A stretch of DNA of 64,000 nt, from NCBI GenBank assembly GCA_014904845.1, contig MU119230.1, positions 62,001 to 126,000 of the forward strand, read 5' to 3'. Below, in pieces: positions 24,196-35,032 of this stretch. The notes under the pieces are model-generated. The model was not told where the DNA came from. It searched no databases and was given only the letters and a program-made list of their open reading frames with translations. The position numbers and the translations under genes were made by a program. The stretch's first letter is position 1. Each line of letters opens with the position of its first letter. The DNA is from Acephala macrosclerotiorum (lineage: Eukaryota; Ascomycota; Leotiomycetes; Helotiales; Mollisiaceae).

Positions 24196-25571
24196 TCACA
24201 ACACAGCTTTCACAAACCCCTCTCCTTCGCTCTCTCTTGGAATCCTCTTTTGAAGCAATAGCCAATCCTTTATCGTAACCACTAATCTCTCGATATCTTG
24301 ATGTGTGTTTCCAGCATGCAAACATACCCTCACTCGTTGCGTCCCTTCAGGTACTGTTGGAGGCATGATCGGCCGAACTATAAAGCTAGAAGCTTGGCAA
24401 TGCCGTGCTAGACTTCTTGGGTCTGACATCAAGATGGAGAAGATCGGTGAGCGAGGCATCTCGGGTGGTATTTGGAGCAGTTTCGTGCCAGTACTTGCGT
24501 CCAGCGTGTGTGGTTGCAGAGTTTTGAGCTGGCAGTACGAGTACTCGATCAGCTCATTCAAGCGAAATCTCAACTAAAATACGTCAGGTACCTCTCTCTT
24601 CTCCAAAGAGAATAATTTGTAACTCACAGCTTCTGTCTTCCCTTCTCTCATAAGCGAATAAATAACCCTAATCGCCGCCAAAGACGGAAAGCTCATCGCA
24701 GTCGTATAAATCAACGGCCTCGCATAATTAATCAAATACTCCCTCGTCAACTTCGAGCACAAGATCGCAGCCCCATTGCAAGCCAAAGCCTTTCCAAACG
24801 TATGCAACCTCGCAAACACCCTCCTCTCTAGCCCCTTCTCACACACAACCCCTCTTCCTTTCTCCCCATAAATACCAGTTGAATGAGCTTCATCAACTAC
24901 CACCAACCCATTGGCACCTAATTCTTTCTCCGCCAATTCCACGATTTCGGTAAGAGGGGCAAGATCGCCATCCATAGAATACAAACTCTCCACCGCAACA
25001 AAAACACTCCTCTTCCCCTCCCTCACCTCCCTATCCTCCCTCTTGACCTCCCCAATAACCCTCTTCAAATCCTCAACATCACAATGGCGAAACGATATCG
25101 ATTTTGAGCAGCGAGATAAACGGATCCCTTCCCTCGCACTCGCATGAACGAACTCGTCAAAAATGACGACGTCTCCAGGTTGAGGTACACAGGCGAAGAA
25201 TCCTTCGTTTGCGTCGAATCCGGAGTTAAAGAGTAATGCTGCTTCAGCGTTGTGGAATGTGGCGATTTGCGTTTCTAGGCTTTCGGCGTAGGGGGAATTG
25301 CCGTCTAGGAGGCGGGAACCTGTTGATCCAAGTCGGAAATTTGGGTGCGAGTTGAGTTCTTTGAGGTAGGCTGAGCGAAGACTGTGACAAGTTAGTATAT
25401 ATGTAGAATGAGGTAGTAATTTCATTACATGGAGGATGTGGAGAGTGAAAGGAAATCGTTAGATGAGAAATCAATAGAGGAGGAGGGGAATGTCGTCAAA
25501 GTACGGAAGGAGGAGAGGGATTTTCGGCGGTCGAGAAGAGCTTGCATCTTGTTTTCAATTAGTGGCGACAT
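24196..25571 (-). CDS. bioF: 8-amino-7-oxononanoate synthase (KAPA synthase, BioF)
   Basis: Three exons (25429-25571, 24628-25381, 24196-24573) with introns of 47 and 54 nt join in frame to about 424 aa. It has the alpha-oxoamine synthase features: FSSNDFLSLS near the start, GSTGSRLLDGNSPYAESLE, VVVDEAHSTGIYG and the PLP lysine in HTFGKALACNGAAIL. Near the end comes SSFIVRPIMPPTVPEGTQRV. The enzyme joins pimeloyl-CoA or pimeloyl-ACP with alanine to make KAPA, the first committed biotin step, with PLP. In fungi it is often peroxisomal; I did not find a clear PTS1, since the protein ends VKAVL. The start MSPLIENKMQALLDRRK is the most upstream in-frame ATG; the second Met is an alternative. The neighbours encode the other biotin steps. 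Confidence 0.93.
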
Positions 25572-25959
25572 TGGATGCTAAATGGTGACAGAACAAATAA
25601 GAGGCATTGAGCAAATATCGGTGAGAAGGGAAGGAAGCTGAGGATGAATCTGGCAAAAAGTCTTCGGTCATCGTTGAGCTAGCATGTGACTTTTCACGGG
25701 GAGAAAGAGTTTCTGGGCGGCAACAGGGGTTGAAGAGCTTGCTTGTTGAGTTCGAAATTACTTGTGAGTCATAGTCATCTTTGTGATTATAGAATTGTAC
25801 ACCATTTTGGCGTCTTCGAAATTTTCATTTTAGAGAAGCGACGTGACAGGAGGAGTGAGCGAAGCATTCCGAAGTGCTTGAAACTCTGAAATCGTCCGCG
25901 AAGCTTTATCATGCAGAATCATCTACGTGTATTATGTTCATCTTTCCTTTTGATCATGA
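25572..25959. other. intergenic between bioF and bioB
   Basis: This 388-nt gap between two genes in tandem on the minus strand should hold the bioF promoter and the bioB 3' end. No other gene was seen. Confidence 0.55.
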
Positions 25960-27285
25960 TCAGGCAGTAGCAGTAGCTGCAACGGGCTTTTCCTCAGTCG
26001 GCAGTGGTGCCGAGGTAGATACCAACTCCCTCAGCGCCTCAACCTCGAAGCTCTCCATTGGTCTCAAGCCCCACTTATCAAAAATAACTCTATCCTCATC
26101 CCATCCATTGCAAGCCGTCGTAAGCATTTTCTCTCCCGTGAAGACAGCATTGGCGCCAGCCATGAAACAAAGAACCTGCTGCTCCTCCGAAAGCGTTGTC
26201 CTGCCGGCAGCTAGACGGATGATCGTCCTTGGCATAACCATCCTCGCTGTTGCAATCGTCCGTAGAGTGGCATCGAATGGCGAAGGCGCATTGTCTCCCA
26301 TTGGGGTGCCTTTGATCGGGACGAGAGTGTTGACTGGGAAGCTCTCAGGGTGTGATGGTAGAGTTGCAACGGTATGTATTAGGCCGACGTGATCTTCCGG
26401 CTTCTCTCCCAGTCCAAGAATACCACCGGTACAGACATTCAATCCTGCCTCCCTCACATTTGCAATCGTCTGTAGTCTCTCGTCATAGGTTCGTGTCGAA
26501 ATGACAGAGGGATAATGCTCTCGAGATGTATCGACATTGTGGTTGTATGCCGTAAGTCCAGCGTCCTTCAATTCCTTCGCTTGCTCGAGATCGATCATAC
26601 CGAGTGTGACGCAGACTTCCATTCCCATTCCTCGTACACCATTGACCATTTCCTTAATATTCTTCAGGTTTGTCTTTCGTCCGCGCATATCTCTCCACGC
26701 TGCTCCCATGCAAAATCTTGTACTGCCGTTGTCTTTCGCGATTCGTGCCGCAGATAGAACGGAGTCAACCGTTACCATTTTCGTGGCTTTAAGGCCGGTT
26801 TGATATCGTGAGGATTGAGCACACTATGAGAAGGTCAGCAAAGAGAACACGCCATATCCGCAGGTTGCATATTGCTCTTGGTGAACTGGAGCGTTGACTT
26901 ACGTACGAGCAGTCTTCACTGCAGCCTCCGGTCTTGATGTTCATCAAAGTACACATTTGGATTGAGGCGGGGTTGTGAAACTTTCTGTGAACAGTGCCCT
27001 GAGAAGCATCAGGAGAATTGATCACCTTGTCATAAGATCAGATCTTACAGCAGCAAAGGCAAGATTCATTAACGGAGTATCGTAGATCTCCTTGATTTCT
27101 TCTCTGGTCCAATTGTGCCTTGGGGAGTTGGCTTCCAAAGCACTGTTGAAGACCGATGGCGGGGTAACGGATTGGGCAGAAACTGAAGTGACAGTGCCAT
27201 ATTTTCGCAAAACATATTGAGGCCTGCTCTCCCGGAGCAATCCTCTGAAGGATGCCGCAATGGCTTGAGGTCGATGGCCACGCAT
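25960..27285 (-). CDS. bioB: biotin synthase (BioB)
   Basis: Three exons (27049-27285, 26903-26998, 25960-26823) with introns of 50 and 79 nt join in frame to about 398 aa. The radical-SAM cluster C-x3-C-x2-C is read as GGCSEDCSY then CAQSSRY, so its third cysteine comes from the exon after intron 2. Further biotin synthase features are [42 protein letters not shown] and [18 protein letters not shown], the last with the arginine of the 2Fe-2S site. It inserts sulfur into dethiobiotin to make biotin, using SAM and Fe-S clusters, in mitochondria. The N-terminal 50 residues are basic and look like a mitochondrial presequence. The start at 27285 (MRGHRPQ) is the first ATG in frame. Confidence 0.95.
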
Positions 27286-27979
27286 CGTGATATGTGGATG
27301 AAGAGTCAATTGAACAACATGCTCGAGATAAAAGAGGAACGGAAAAGACCCAGCCCACCAAGGTCGTGGGGCAACCGAGGGATCCTTTCAAGTTTAGCCT
27401 GTGAACTCGGTGGGTACTACGCGGGACTACCCCTGCGCTGAGCAATTGTTGAACTGCCACTTGTTGAGTTCGTCCACTCGTTGAAGCGCTTACTGGTCTC
27501 GCTGGGAGCACATTTGAGGCCCGGCAGTACTTAATAAACGCCAGTTCAAGCTATTATTGATGCTATCAAATAATCGCGCAAGCTGTCGAAGGAGCTGTGC
27601 CCCGCACTGGCCGAGTCCCCTGTCGAGAAGGGTTTGCATCGCGAGGGTGTTGGAAGGACCCAATCGGCCATCAGAGAGGCTGCCAGTTCCATGTACTTGG
27701 GTCTTTGATGTCTGAAAGACTCGTTGAAACGAATGAGGAAGAGATGAGGTTGAGATAGGCTCCTACTCACGTACATTGACAGATCTTTAGGCTTTCGGCA
27801 AGTGGCCCGGGTCGGCACAGGGGAGCCAATCGGGTGTAAACTGCCCCTCCATCTGAGAAAAGGGGTATGTATGTTTGTAGTTTTTTGTCCCATCACCAGT
27901 TGTCAAAGCATCCTAGGCTTTCAAATTCGAAAATCTCTCCAGAAAATGGTACTGAAAAAGCCCAGATACTCGTCTAATA
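27286..27979. promoter_or_regulatory. shared divergent promoter region of bioB and bioDA
   Basis: This 694-nt interval lies between bioB (minus) and bioDA (plus), so it must hold both promoters. A CCAAT box lies at 27826-27830 within GAGCCAATCGG, after a CCCGGGTCGG stretch, about 150 nt before the bioDA ATG. No gene is evident. A regulator-binding site cannot be named from sequence alone. Confidence 0.5.
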
Positions 27980-30466
27980 ATGGCGAGCAGGATGTCCTCC
28001 CTATGGAGGACTCTTCCTGCCTACCAATTCTATGGAGCAAACACCAACGTGGGAAAGACGATCATGTCAACAATCCTTCTCAAAGCGCATGCTCGCAAGT
28101 TCCCTTCTCAGAATACATGGTACCTCAAACCGGTCTCTACCGGACCCCTTGAAGAAGCAGACGACAGACACATTTCAAACTTCGCACCCAAGACTCAGAC
28201 CAGGTGTCTCTACCAATTCGACGAAGCAGTCAGTCCACACATTGCAGCACGATCGAGCAAGGCAAGCGGACTCTACCAACGCAAGTTTTTACTACTAATG
28301 CCAAAGTAGCCACTCTCAGACACCTCAATCCAAGAGCAAGTTTTCGCCCACCTTTCTTCATGTGCCTCCTCAGGTCCAGGTCTACTCCTCCTCGAAACAG
28401 CAGGAGGAGTTCACTCTCCAACCCCAAGTGGCTCTTCACAAGCAGACCTTTTCCGACCTCTTCGTCTTCCCGTTTGTTTGGTAGCAGACCATCATCTCGG
28501 CGGAATCTCTGCTACTATCTCTGCATTCGAATCTCTTCATATCAGAGGTTATGATCTCGAAGCTGTCTGTCAATTTAAGGACTCAATGTACCAAAATCAT
28601 GAGTACCTCAGTGATTACTTCTCAAAGAAAGCCATTCCCTCACTTTCTCTCCCGCCGCCACCAGAAAAATCAGAGACTATTGAAGAGGATAGGGAAGTCA
28701 TGGCAGAGTACTATGAGAAAATGTGCACCCTGGACCAGGTCGATGAAACTCTTGAGAATCTAATTCGAAAACACAATTCTCGCATCCAGGATCTGGAGGA
28801 GATGTCCGAAAAAGCACACAAAACAATTTGGTACCCCTTCACTCAGCACCGGGATATTTCTCCTAGCACAATCATGGCCATAGATTCTGCTCATGGGGAC
28901 TTCTTCCAGACATATTCCACGCCACTTCCCGAACCACCGTCCACCGCGAACCCATCACCCCCGACATCAGAACCGAAGGATGAAAGTCTCCTCACGCCTA
29001 CCTTCGACGGCTCTGCATCTTGGTGGACGCAAGGCCTAGGTCACGCCTCAGCTACCCTCACTTTGGCATCAGCCTACGCGTCCGGAAGATACGGGCATGT
29101 AATGTTCGCTGGCACGATCCACGAACCTGCCCTATCTCTCGCCAAAACCCTTCTTGAGACCATAAACAATCCTCGCCTCACTCGTTGCTTTTATTCCGAC
29201 AATGGAAGTACAGGTATGGAAGTCGCTGTGAAAATGGCACTCACTGCTGCGAGTGCTCGTCATGGCTGGGCTACTGATGAGAAGGAGATCGGAGTCATAG
29301 GACTGAAGGGAAGCTATCATGGTGATACAATTGGAGCCATGGACGCTTCGGAGCCTAGCACTTTCAATGAGCGTGTTCATTGGTATAAAGGACGAGGGTA
29401 TTGGTTTGACTTTCCGCAAGTCAAGCTAAAAAAGGGCGAGTGGGTTGTTGAGAGTCCCGCGGGGATGGAAGGAGACTTTGGAGAGACAAGCAAGTTCTCG
29501 AGTCTGAATGAGATCTTTGATATCCAGTCTAGATTGGACTCTAAAACCGCGAGTTTCTACCGGATTTACATCGAGGAGACACTCGACAGGCTTGTGAAGA
29601 AAGAGGGCAGGAGATTCGGGGCGCTGGTCATGGAGGTATGTCATCCTGTTCGAGTTTTGAAATGGTGATTGCTGACAGCATTCTAGCCAGTCATTTTAGG
29701 AGCAGGAGGAATGCTTTTCGCTGATCCCCTTTTCCAAAATATCCTCGCGACCACCATCCGTTCCTCTTCCCTATTCTCTTCATCCCACCAAACCTCTACA
29801 TCACCACATACTTGGACGGGGCTTCCTGTTATTCACGACGAGGTATTCACGGGCCTCTACCGTCTCGGCCGCGCCTCATCCTCATCATTCATCCAAACCC
29901 ATCCCGACATATCTGTACACGCCAAACTCTTGACTGGTGGTCTAGTCCCACTATGTGCCACACTCGCTTCTGAACCTGTTTACGAAGCATTTCTTGGGAG
30001 TGAGAAAGCTGATGCATTGCTACACGGCCACAGCTACACAGCTCACGCCGTCGGATGTCAAGTCGCTCGAGAAAGTTTGAAGGAACTCAGAGCTCTCGAC
30101 CGCAATGGAGAATGGGACGGGTTCAAAGCCGACTGGACAGAAAGTTCTGCAGAACAAAATGAAAGCGGGACGAACGAGGCATGGAGCGTCTGGAGCAAGT
30201 CATTCATCCACAACCTCTCTATGAGCAAAGAAGTTGAGAGCGTGATTGCATTAGGCTCTGTTCTTGCTATCAATCTGCAGGATGAAAATGCCGGATATAG
30301 CTCAACGGCGGCCACTGGACTACAGAAGAAGTTGTTGAAGGGTGGAGTGGAGTTTAAGATCCATAATCGTGTGCTCGGCAATGTACTCTATCTGATGGCT
30401 AGTCAGACCTCGAAGCCCGAGACGTTGAAGAGTATCGAGAGCCTTTTGACGGAATGCTTACTGTAA
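27980..30466 (+). CDS. bioDA: bifunctional dethiobiotin synthetase / DAPA aminotransferase (BioDA)
   Basis: Three exons (27980-28261, 28310-29635, 29687-30466) join in frame to about 795 aa. The BioD half has the P-loop GANTNVGKT, then WYLKPVSTGP, LLLLETAGGVHSP and LVADHHLGGISATIS. The BioA half has WYPFTQH, WWTQGLGHAS, YSDNGSTGMEVAVKMAL, SYHGDTIGAMD, IHDEVFTGLYR and the PLP lysine in HAKLLTGG. BioA makes DAPA from KAPA and BioD closes it to dethiobiotin, so the fusion performs two consecutive steps, usually in mitochondria. Intron 1 (28262-28309) has a GC donor (AAG|GCAAGC) with an ACTACTAAT branch and TAG acceptor; no GT donor fits the frame. Intron 2 (51 nt) is standard. The second Met (MSSLWRT) is an alternative start. 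Confidence 0.95.
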
Positions 30467-30746
30467 GAAGGAGTATTGAGAGGCTTTACATAAAGATGAG
30501 AATTTCAAAGAAACCAAAGGACAAGAGGGTGAGATCCACCAAGCAAAAAATGCAGCAGGTGTGGCTAGAGCGAATTAAGACTTCAATCTATAAAACGCTT
30601 GCCGAATTGGGTTCAATGCGGTGTCGATTTAGCGGCAAACAGGGGTCCGTACCAGGGTCTCAGCCATGCCGTCACCAAGAAGCTCCAACTTTCCGGACGA
30701 TCCAGATCCAAACTCAGTAAAACATCAACAGAGACAATTGCCCGCC

Positions 30747-31733
30747 ATGTCTTTCCTCGACAATCTAGTAAACAAAGGCAAAGCCAAGCTGAATGAATTT
30801 ACACAACAACACCAACAACACCAAACCCCCCCTCAAAACTACAACAACAGACCACCCCCACCACCAATAAACTACGCCAGCAAACCCGGCGGCTTCACTC
30901 CCTCTGTACCACCACGACCACAAGCTCCCTACCAAAACCCGCCAGCTCCCCAACAATACGGACCAACACCATACTGGCAAGCCGATTTTAACCCCTCCAA
31001 CCCTGTCCCTTCAATCTTCGTCCAAGAAACGGGCGCTCACGGATGGGGAAACAACGAATCCCAAAACTACACCACCAACCCCCAAAACTCCTTCTTCACA
31101 CCCGACCACAAGCTCGTCCTCCGCGGCATTGTCTCCCCCTCTCAAAATGATAAATACACATCTGCAAGACTGTACACCCACCAAACCCTCTCCCGCCAAC
31201 GCGGCTGTCTAACCGCCGTCTTATCTGCTCCATGTGCAGAAGGAATATGGCCTGCGTTTTGGTTATTACCGAAAGAGCCATTCACTTGGCCTAATGATGG
31301 GGAAGTCGATATCTTCGAGAGTTGGAATGGGGACAAGGTGAATCATTCTTGTCTCCATTGGGGACATTTCAATGGCGAGGATTGGAATAAACACCGCGTT
31401 ATCGAAACGCCTATCCCAGATTTAGATGCGAGGCCACATCATTTTGCGTTTGCGTGGGACCAGCCGGAGGATGGGAGGGGTGGAAGGATGGTGTGGTATA
31501 TTGATGGGAATGTGGTTATGAAGGCGAACATACCGGAGGGAACGAGGAGGTTGAGTGAGTGGAGGATTATATTGAATGTTGCGATGGGTGGGAATGTCTG
31601 TGGGGAGAAGTTGCCGAGGGAGGGGTACTATGATTTTGTGGTCCATGAGTTGAAGATGTGGGATGAGCCGCAGGGTGGGTGGGGACAATTTTATGGGGAT
31701 TGGGAGAGAGGGAGAGAGGGGAAGACGATGTGA
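30747..31733 (+). CDS. glycoside hydrolase family 16-like protein, no signal peptide
   Basis: A single exon encodes about 328 aa from MSFLDNLVNKGKAKLNEF; an in-frame ATG at 30666 would add 27 residues. The first 80 residues are rich in Gln, Pro and Tyr and look disordered. The rest has a GH16 fold: CAEGIWPAFWLLPKEP, then the catalytic segment GEVDIFESWNG (E-x-D-x-x-E), HHFAFAWDQ, GRMVWYIDG and IILNVAMGGN. GH16 enzymes cut or transfer beta-1,3(4)-glucans. The catalytic Glu-Asp-Glu set is intact, yet neither start gives a signal peptide, so a cytosolic or non-classical location is likely. It follows bioDA in the same direction with 280 nt between, which I take as chance proximity. Confidence 0.85.
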   Translation: MSFLDNLVNKGKAKLNEFTQQHQQHQTPPQNYNNRPPPPPINYASKPGGFTPSVPPRPQAPYQNPPAPQQYGPTPYWQADFNPSNPVPSIFVQETGAHGWGNNESQNYTTNPQNSFFTPDHKLVLRGIVSPSQNDKYTSARLYTHQTLSRQRGCLTAVLSAPCAEGIWPAFWLLPKEPFTWPNDGEVDIFESWNGDKVNHSCLHWGHFNGEDWNKHRVIETPIPDLDARPHHFAFAWDQPEDGRGGRMVWYIDGNVVMKANIPEGTRRLSEWRIILNVAMGGNVCGEKLPREGYYDFVVHELKMWDEPQGGWGQFYGDWERGREGKTM

Positions 31734-32794
31734 GGTTGTGATGAGGGAAGAGGATCTGAAAATGTGTTGCAAAGATTTGTTCCACAGTGAGATGTTGCAT
31801 AGCTCTGGCGTCTGGATTGCACTTTATGTTAGTGCGTAAAGGAAGATGGCTTTTCTGACTTCGAGTTTTTCCCAGATAAAGGCCAGGTCTTGCACTTGTT
31901 TCTAGTTTGGAACTTTTCTTAGCCCTTGTCGTCTACAATTTGTTACCAGTCTACTCATTTCATTTCAAGTTTTTTTGTTGTCAATATACATGTCCATTGT
32001 CAACATCCCTCCAGTCGCAAATATCTACTTCCTTTTGTTCCAATTCTTGTCAATATTCGAGCCAAATTCCATGTATCAGAGAGCAGGTAACGCACGTCCG
32101 TCACCACACCACCAGGTTTGCAACCACAGTAGCCATCTTTCATCGATGCCCATGACAATTTCAGTTTCGTTCCTTATTCTTTCCAGGGCCCCCGAGCTGG
32201 AGCATCGATATACCTTCATACCGCTCATCCCACCTTCTCCCCTCTCTCAACTTCCTTTCTCAGGTTTCTGAAAGTGAATACTCAATAACTACCTTACCCA
32301 TTTCGCCAGTGACTCATACCTTACCTTTCTTTCACAGCCTCGTCCAAGATTGTGATTCGTAGGACTATATATACGACGCTTCGTCATAGAAGTCTATCCA
32401 TCACACCTCGGGATGAAATATTGGAGCTTCAGGAAGACGAGGGAAAGCCGATGTTGGGTTGGGATGCTCTAACGACACCGCAATGCGTGGGGTGGAGCTG
32501 AGTGGCGAGTAGCGGAAGAATTAAAGAGCACAACACATCGTATCTTTAGTGTTTTCGATTGTTTGTCCATTCGTTGTCATCTTTTTGAATGTCTCTGTAT
32601 CGCCGGATTTTCGTTGTGTGAAAGGTACATATCGTCGCACGCATCTCCATCGTCCGATTGCAGGGAAATTTGACAGCAACGTCCCTTTGAAAGACAGTTG
32701 CAGTCCCACATTCTCTAAATTCAACTCGAACCTCGATGTTCAACTCACAAGTATTTATAGCGTCGAAACAGCCATAGTAACCAACGTCCCCACC
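31734..32794. other. intergenic, convergent 3' flanks
   Basis: This gap separates the GH16 gene and the minus-strand regulator, which converge here. Several T-rich plus-strand frames exist but none looks coding. No repeat was recognised. Confidence 0.45.
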
Positions 32795-34540
32795 TCATCC
32801 ATCCCCAAGAACCACTCGCTCAACCACCCCATCCTCTCCTTTCTCCCCCTCCCCCTCACCCTCCCTAAAATCTTGCAAATCCGGCAATAGATCCCTATAA
32901 GTAGGAACCCTCTTCAACCCTCTCCCAGTATTCTCCATATACTCCTTCCTATACTGCTTCTTCCATGTCTCCTGGTCTGCAGCCTGCCATAGTTTCTTAC
33001 AGCAGGGTAGGGGTAGGTCGGCGAAGCCTCCGCAGGGGGGAAGGCAAGAGCCGTGCTCGTCGTTGAAGAGGTGGATTAGGATTACTAGGATTATTGCTGT
33101 TCTGTTTGGGAGGACGGTGTTAGCTCAATAATTGGGGAAGGGGGGGAGGGGGTTTGGTACCGGCGCCGACATTCTGATAATGCCCAATCTTCCCATGTTG
33201 GGAGTTGGTCTTGTGGGAGCTCTTCATCGCGTAGTCTGCTTATGGGACAGATTTTCTCTGCTATTCTCTAGGCGTAGATCATCAGTCCTCCAACTCTTGC
33301 TAGTGTAAACGCGGATGGTGCTAACCCTTGTTGTGTTACACATGGATCTGAGGATGCATCCGTCTGCAACGTACTCGCTGTTGTCGTCTAGCAATCCCAG
33401 TATAAGGTATACAGTCATGGCTTGGACAGAGGCAAGTATGTTCCAAGTATCCCAAGAGCGATACTATGTTTCTCAGAAAAGTGTCCACGGTTACGGGACA
33501 TGAGGCTCACATCGTCTTCTATTCGCTGCGACTCAGCTCCAATAGTCCTCCAAACGAACGACAGATTCCCAGTAGTCTTCGCTCTGTACATTCTCATAAT
33601 ACTTCTACAAATCTCCAAAGGTTCAGCTAAAGCTACTGCCTTGTCATTAACGCCTTGAGATCGTATCCTAGGTCGCAATTGGGCATGAATGAACGGCGGC
33701 AGCGTTTCATCATCAGAACATAACTTTCCAGGATACGATCTCAATGTGGTCATGCAGTAGGCACGACCAAGAGCAGAACCATGAGGACCCGCTCTTACAT
33801 CTCGTTTCTCGAGGATGTTCTTCGTGTCCAAAGCGACACTTGGCAGTGGAACATTGAAGTCATAAAAATTGCCCAGAACGACTCGGTCTTTGAAGTGAAA
33901 GACCCGGGGTAGGAGGAAAATATCGGGAGGGTAGTTCCAGGAGAGGGAATCGAGGTCGAGTATGCCGTTTGAGAAGGTAGGTACGTCGATGTCACTGGAT
34001 CCTGGGGGCGACAATAAGTCCGGCCACGTGGAGGTAGATATGGTATAGTCAAAGCTGTTCTCTATAATTGGGTACCTCGGATCACTCAGGGAGTCTTCTG
34101 GCCTGGCGTTACTACGTCTTGGGCTGCTATATGGAGCTGCCTGCCCAGGGAGGCTGCTATCAGGCATGGCTTCTTCCCGGACGACAGGCACAATCTCATC
34201 CACAAGGACACCTTGCACCTCCGGATTGGACGACGCAATAGAAGACTTGTACAGACACTGAATGCTCTTACTGATACATCTAGAGCAACTTGGTAAAGTC
34301 ATCTCGCAGCGCGTCTTTGCCTTGATGCAGGCAACGCAAGATTTCTGGCGTGTGGACACGCTATCTTTGACTTTCTTCCGGCAGTATCGGACGTGGCGGG
34401 ATGTCTGCTTTTCTTGGGCAGAGTCAGAACAGTTGCATGAAGTAACAGAAGGGCTCACTATTTTCGAAAGTTCTGGTACAGAATGTACAGATGAGCTCCG
34501 GCTGCGTTATGGGAGTGCTGTTGCAATTTTGGCGTGCCAT
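32795..34540 (-). CDS. transcription factor with N-terminal C2HC finger and Zn2Cys6 cluster
   Basis: Five exons (34459-34540, 33511-34412, 33326-33463, 33161-33267, 32795-33101) with introns of 46, 47, 58 and 59 nt join in frame to about 511 aa. Exon 1 and the start of exon 2 make a finger-like motif ICTFCTRTFENKKQTSRHVR followed by YC. Directly after it comes the binuclear cluster SCVACIKAKTRC...CSRC...C. The C-terminal region TWNILASVQAMTVYLILGLL, WEDWALSECRRRTAIILV and the ending PCCKKLWQAADQETWKKQY match fungal regulators that combine both zinc modules. It is a nuclear DNA-binding regulator. It lies head to head with the NmrA-like gene (492 nt apart), so that gene may be or have been a target. 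Donor choice in intron 3 (33325 or slightly downstream) is uncertain. Confidence 0.8.
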
Positions 34541-35032
34541 GATCCTCGGGTGGTTTCTTGGAACTCTGTTCACAACGACCATTTTCTTGGCATCCTTCCA
34601 CCGTGCCGTTGACCTCTCGATGTAAGTTTGGGATCAGGTATGATATGTGGAGATCCGTGCTGTTGAAACTATCAAGGGCAAGGTCATAAGGTGACAAAAT
34701 TCCGCCGAGCACGGAATTCCGTGACGCCCTGTGCTAGCCAATCAACACAGATGACAGTGCTAGCTCGCAGTTGAACATTCTAAAGGGCATTGACTATTCC
34801 GAATATGCAAAGTTGAATTCTGTCACGGAACAATATGTCGTGGCCTCCAAAATCTCTACCAGGTACGGAGATTTGCAACATTGAGCAAAAATGCAAAGCC
34901 ACAACTCTGGCAGCTCCAAGTGGAGCACTTCATATATAAGGAAAGCATCAGCTGTCGAAAGAAAGAAAAGCAGCAGCAACGAAATCCAAACTTCTTTGAG
35001 ATTGCCCAGCATAACTACACTGTCTCTCCAAA
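34541..35032. promoter_or_regulatory. divergent promoter of the regulator and NmrA-like gene
   Basis: This 492-nt interval is shared by two genes pointing away from each other. A palindromic GCACGGAATTCCGTG sits near 34708-34722: the CGGAATTCCG core is an inverted CGG-N4-CCG repeat, the kind of half-sites Zn2Cys6 dimers bind. This makes a regulator site plausible. A TATA-like CATATATAAGG lies near 34930-34940, about 95 nt before the NmrA-like ATG. Confidence 0.5.

Noticed and set aside
23804..24261. Possible two-exon gene upstream of bioF
   Set aside because: The two frames overlap and no clean intron joins them.
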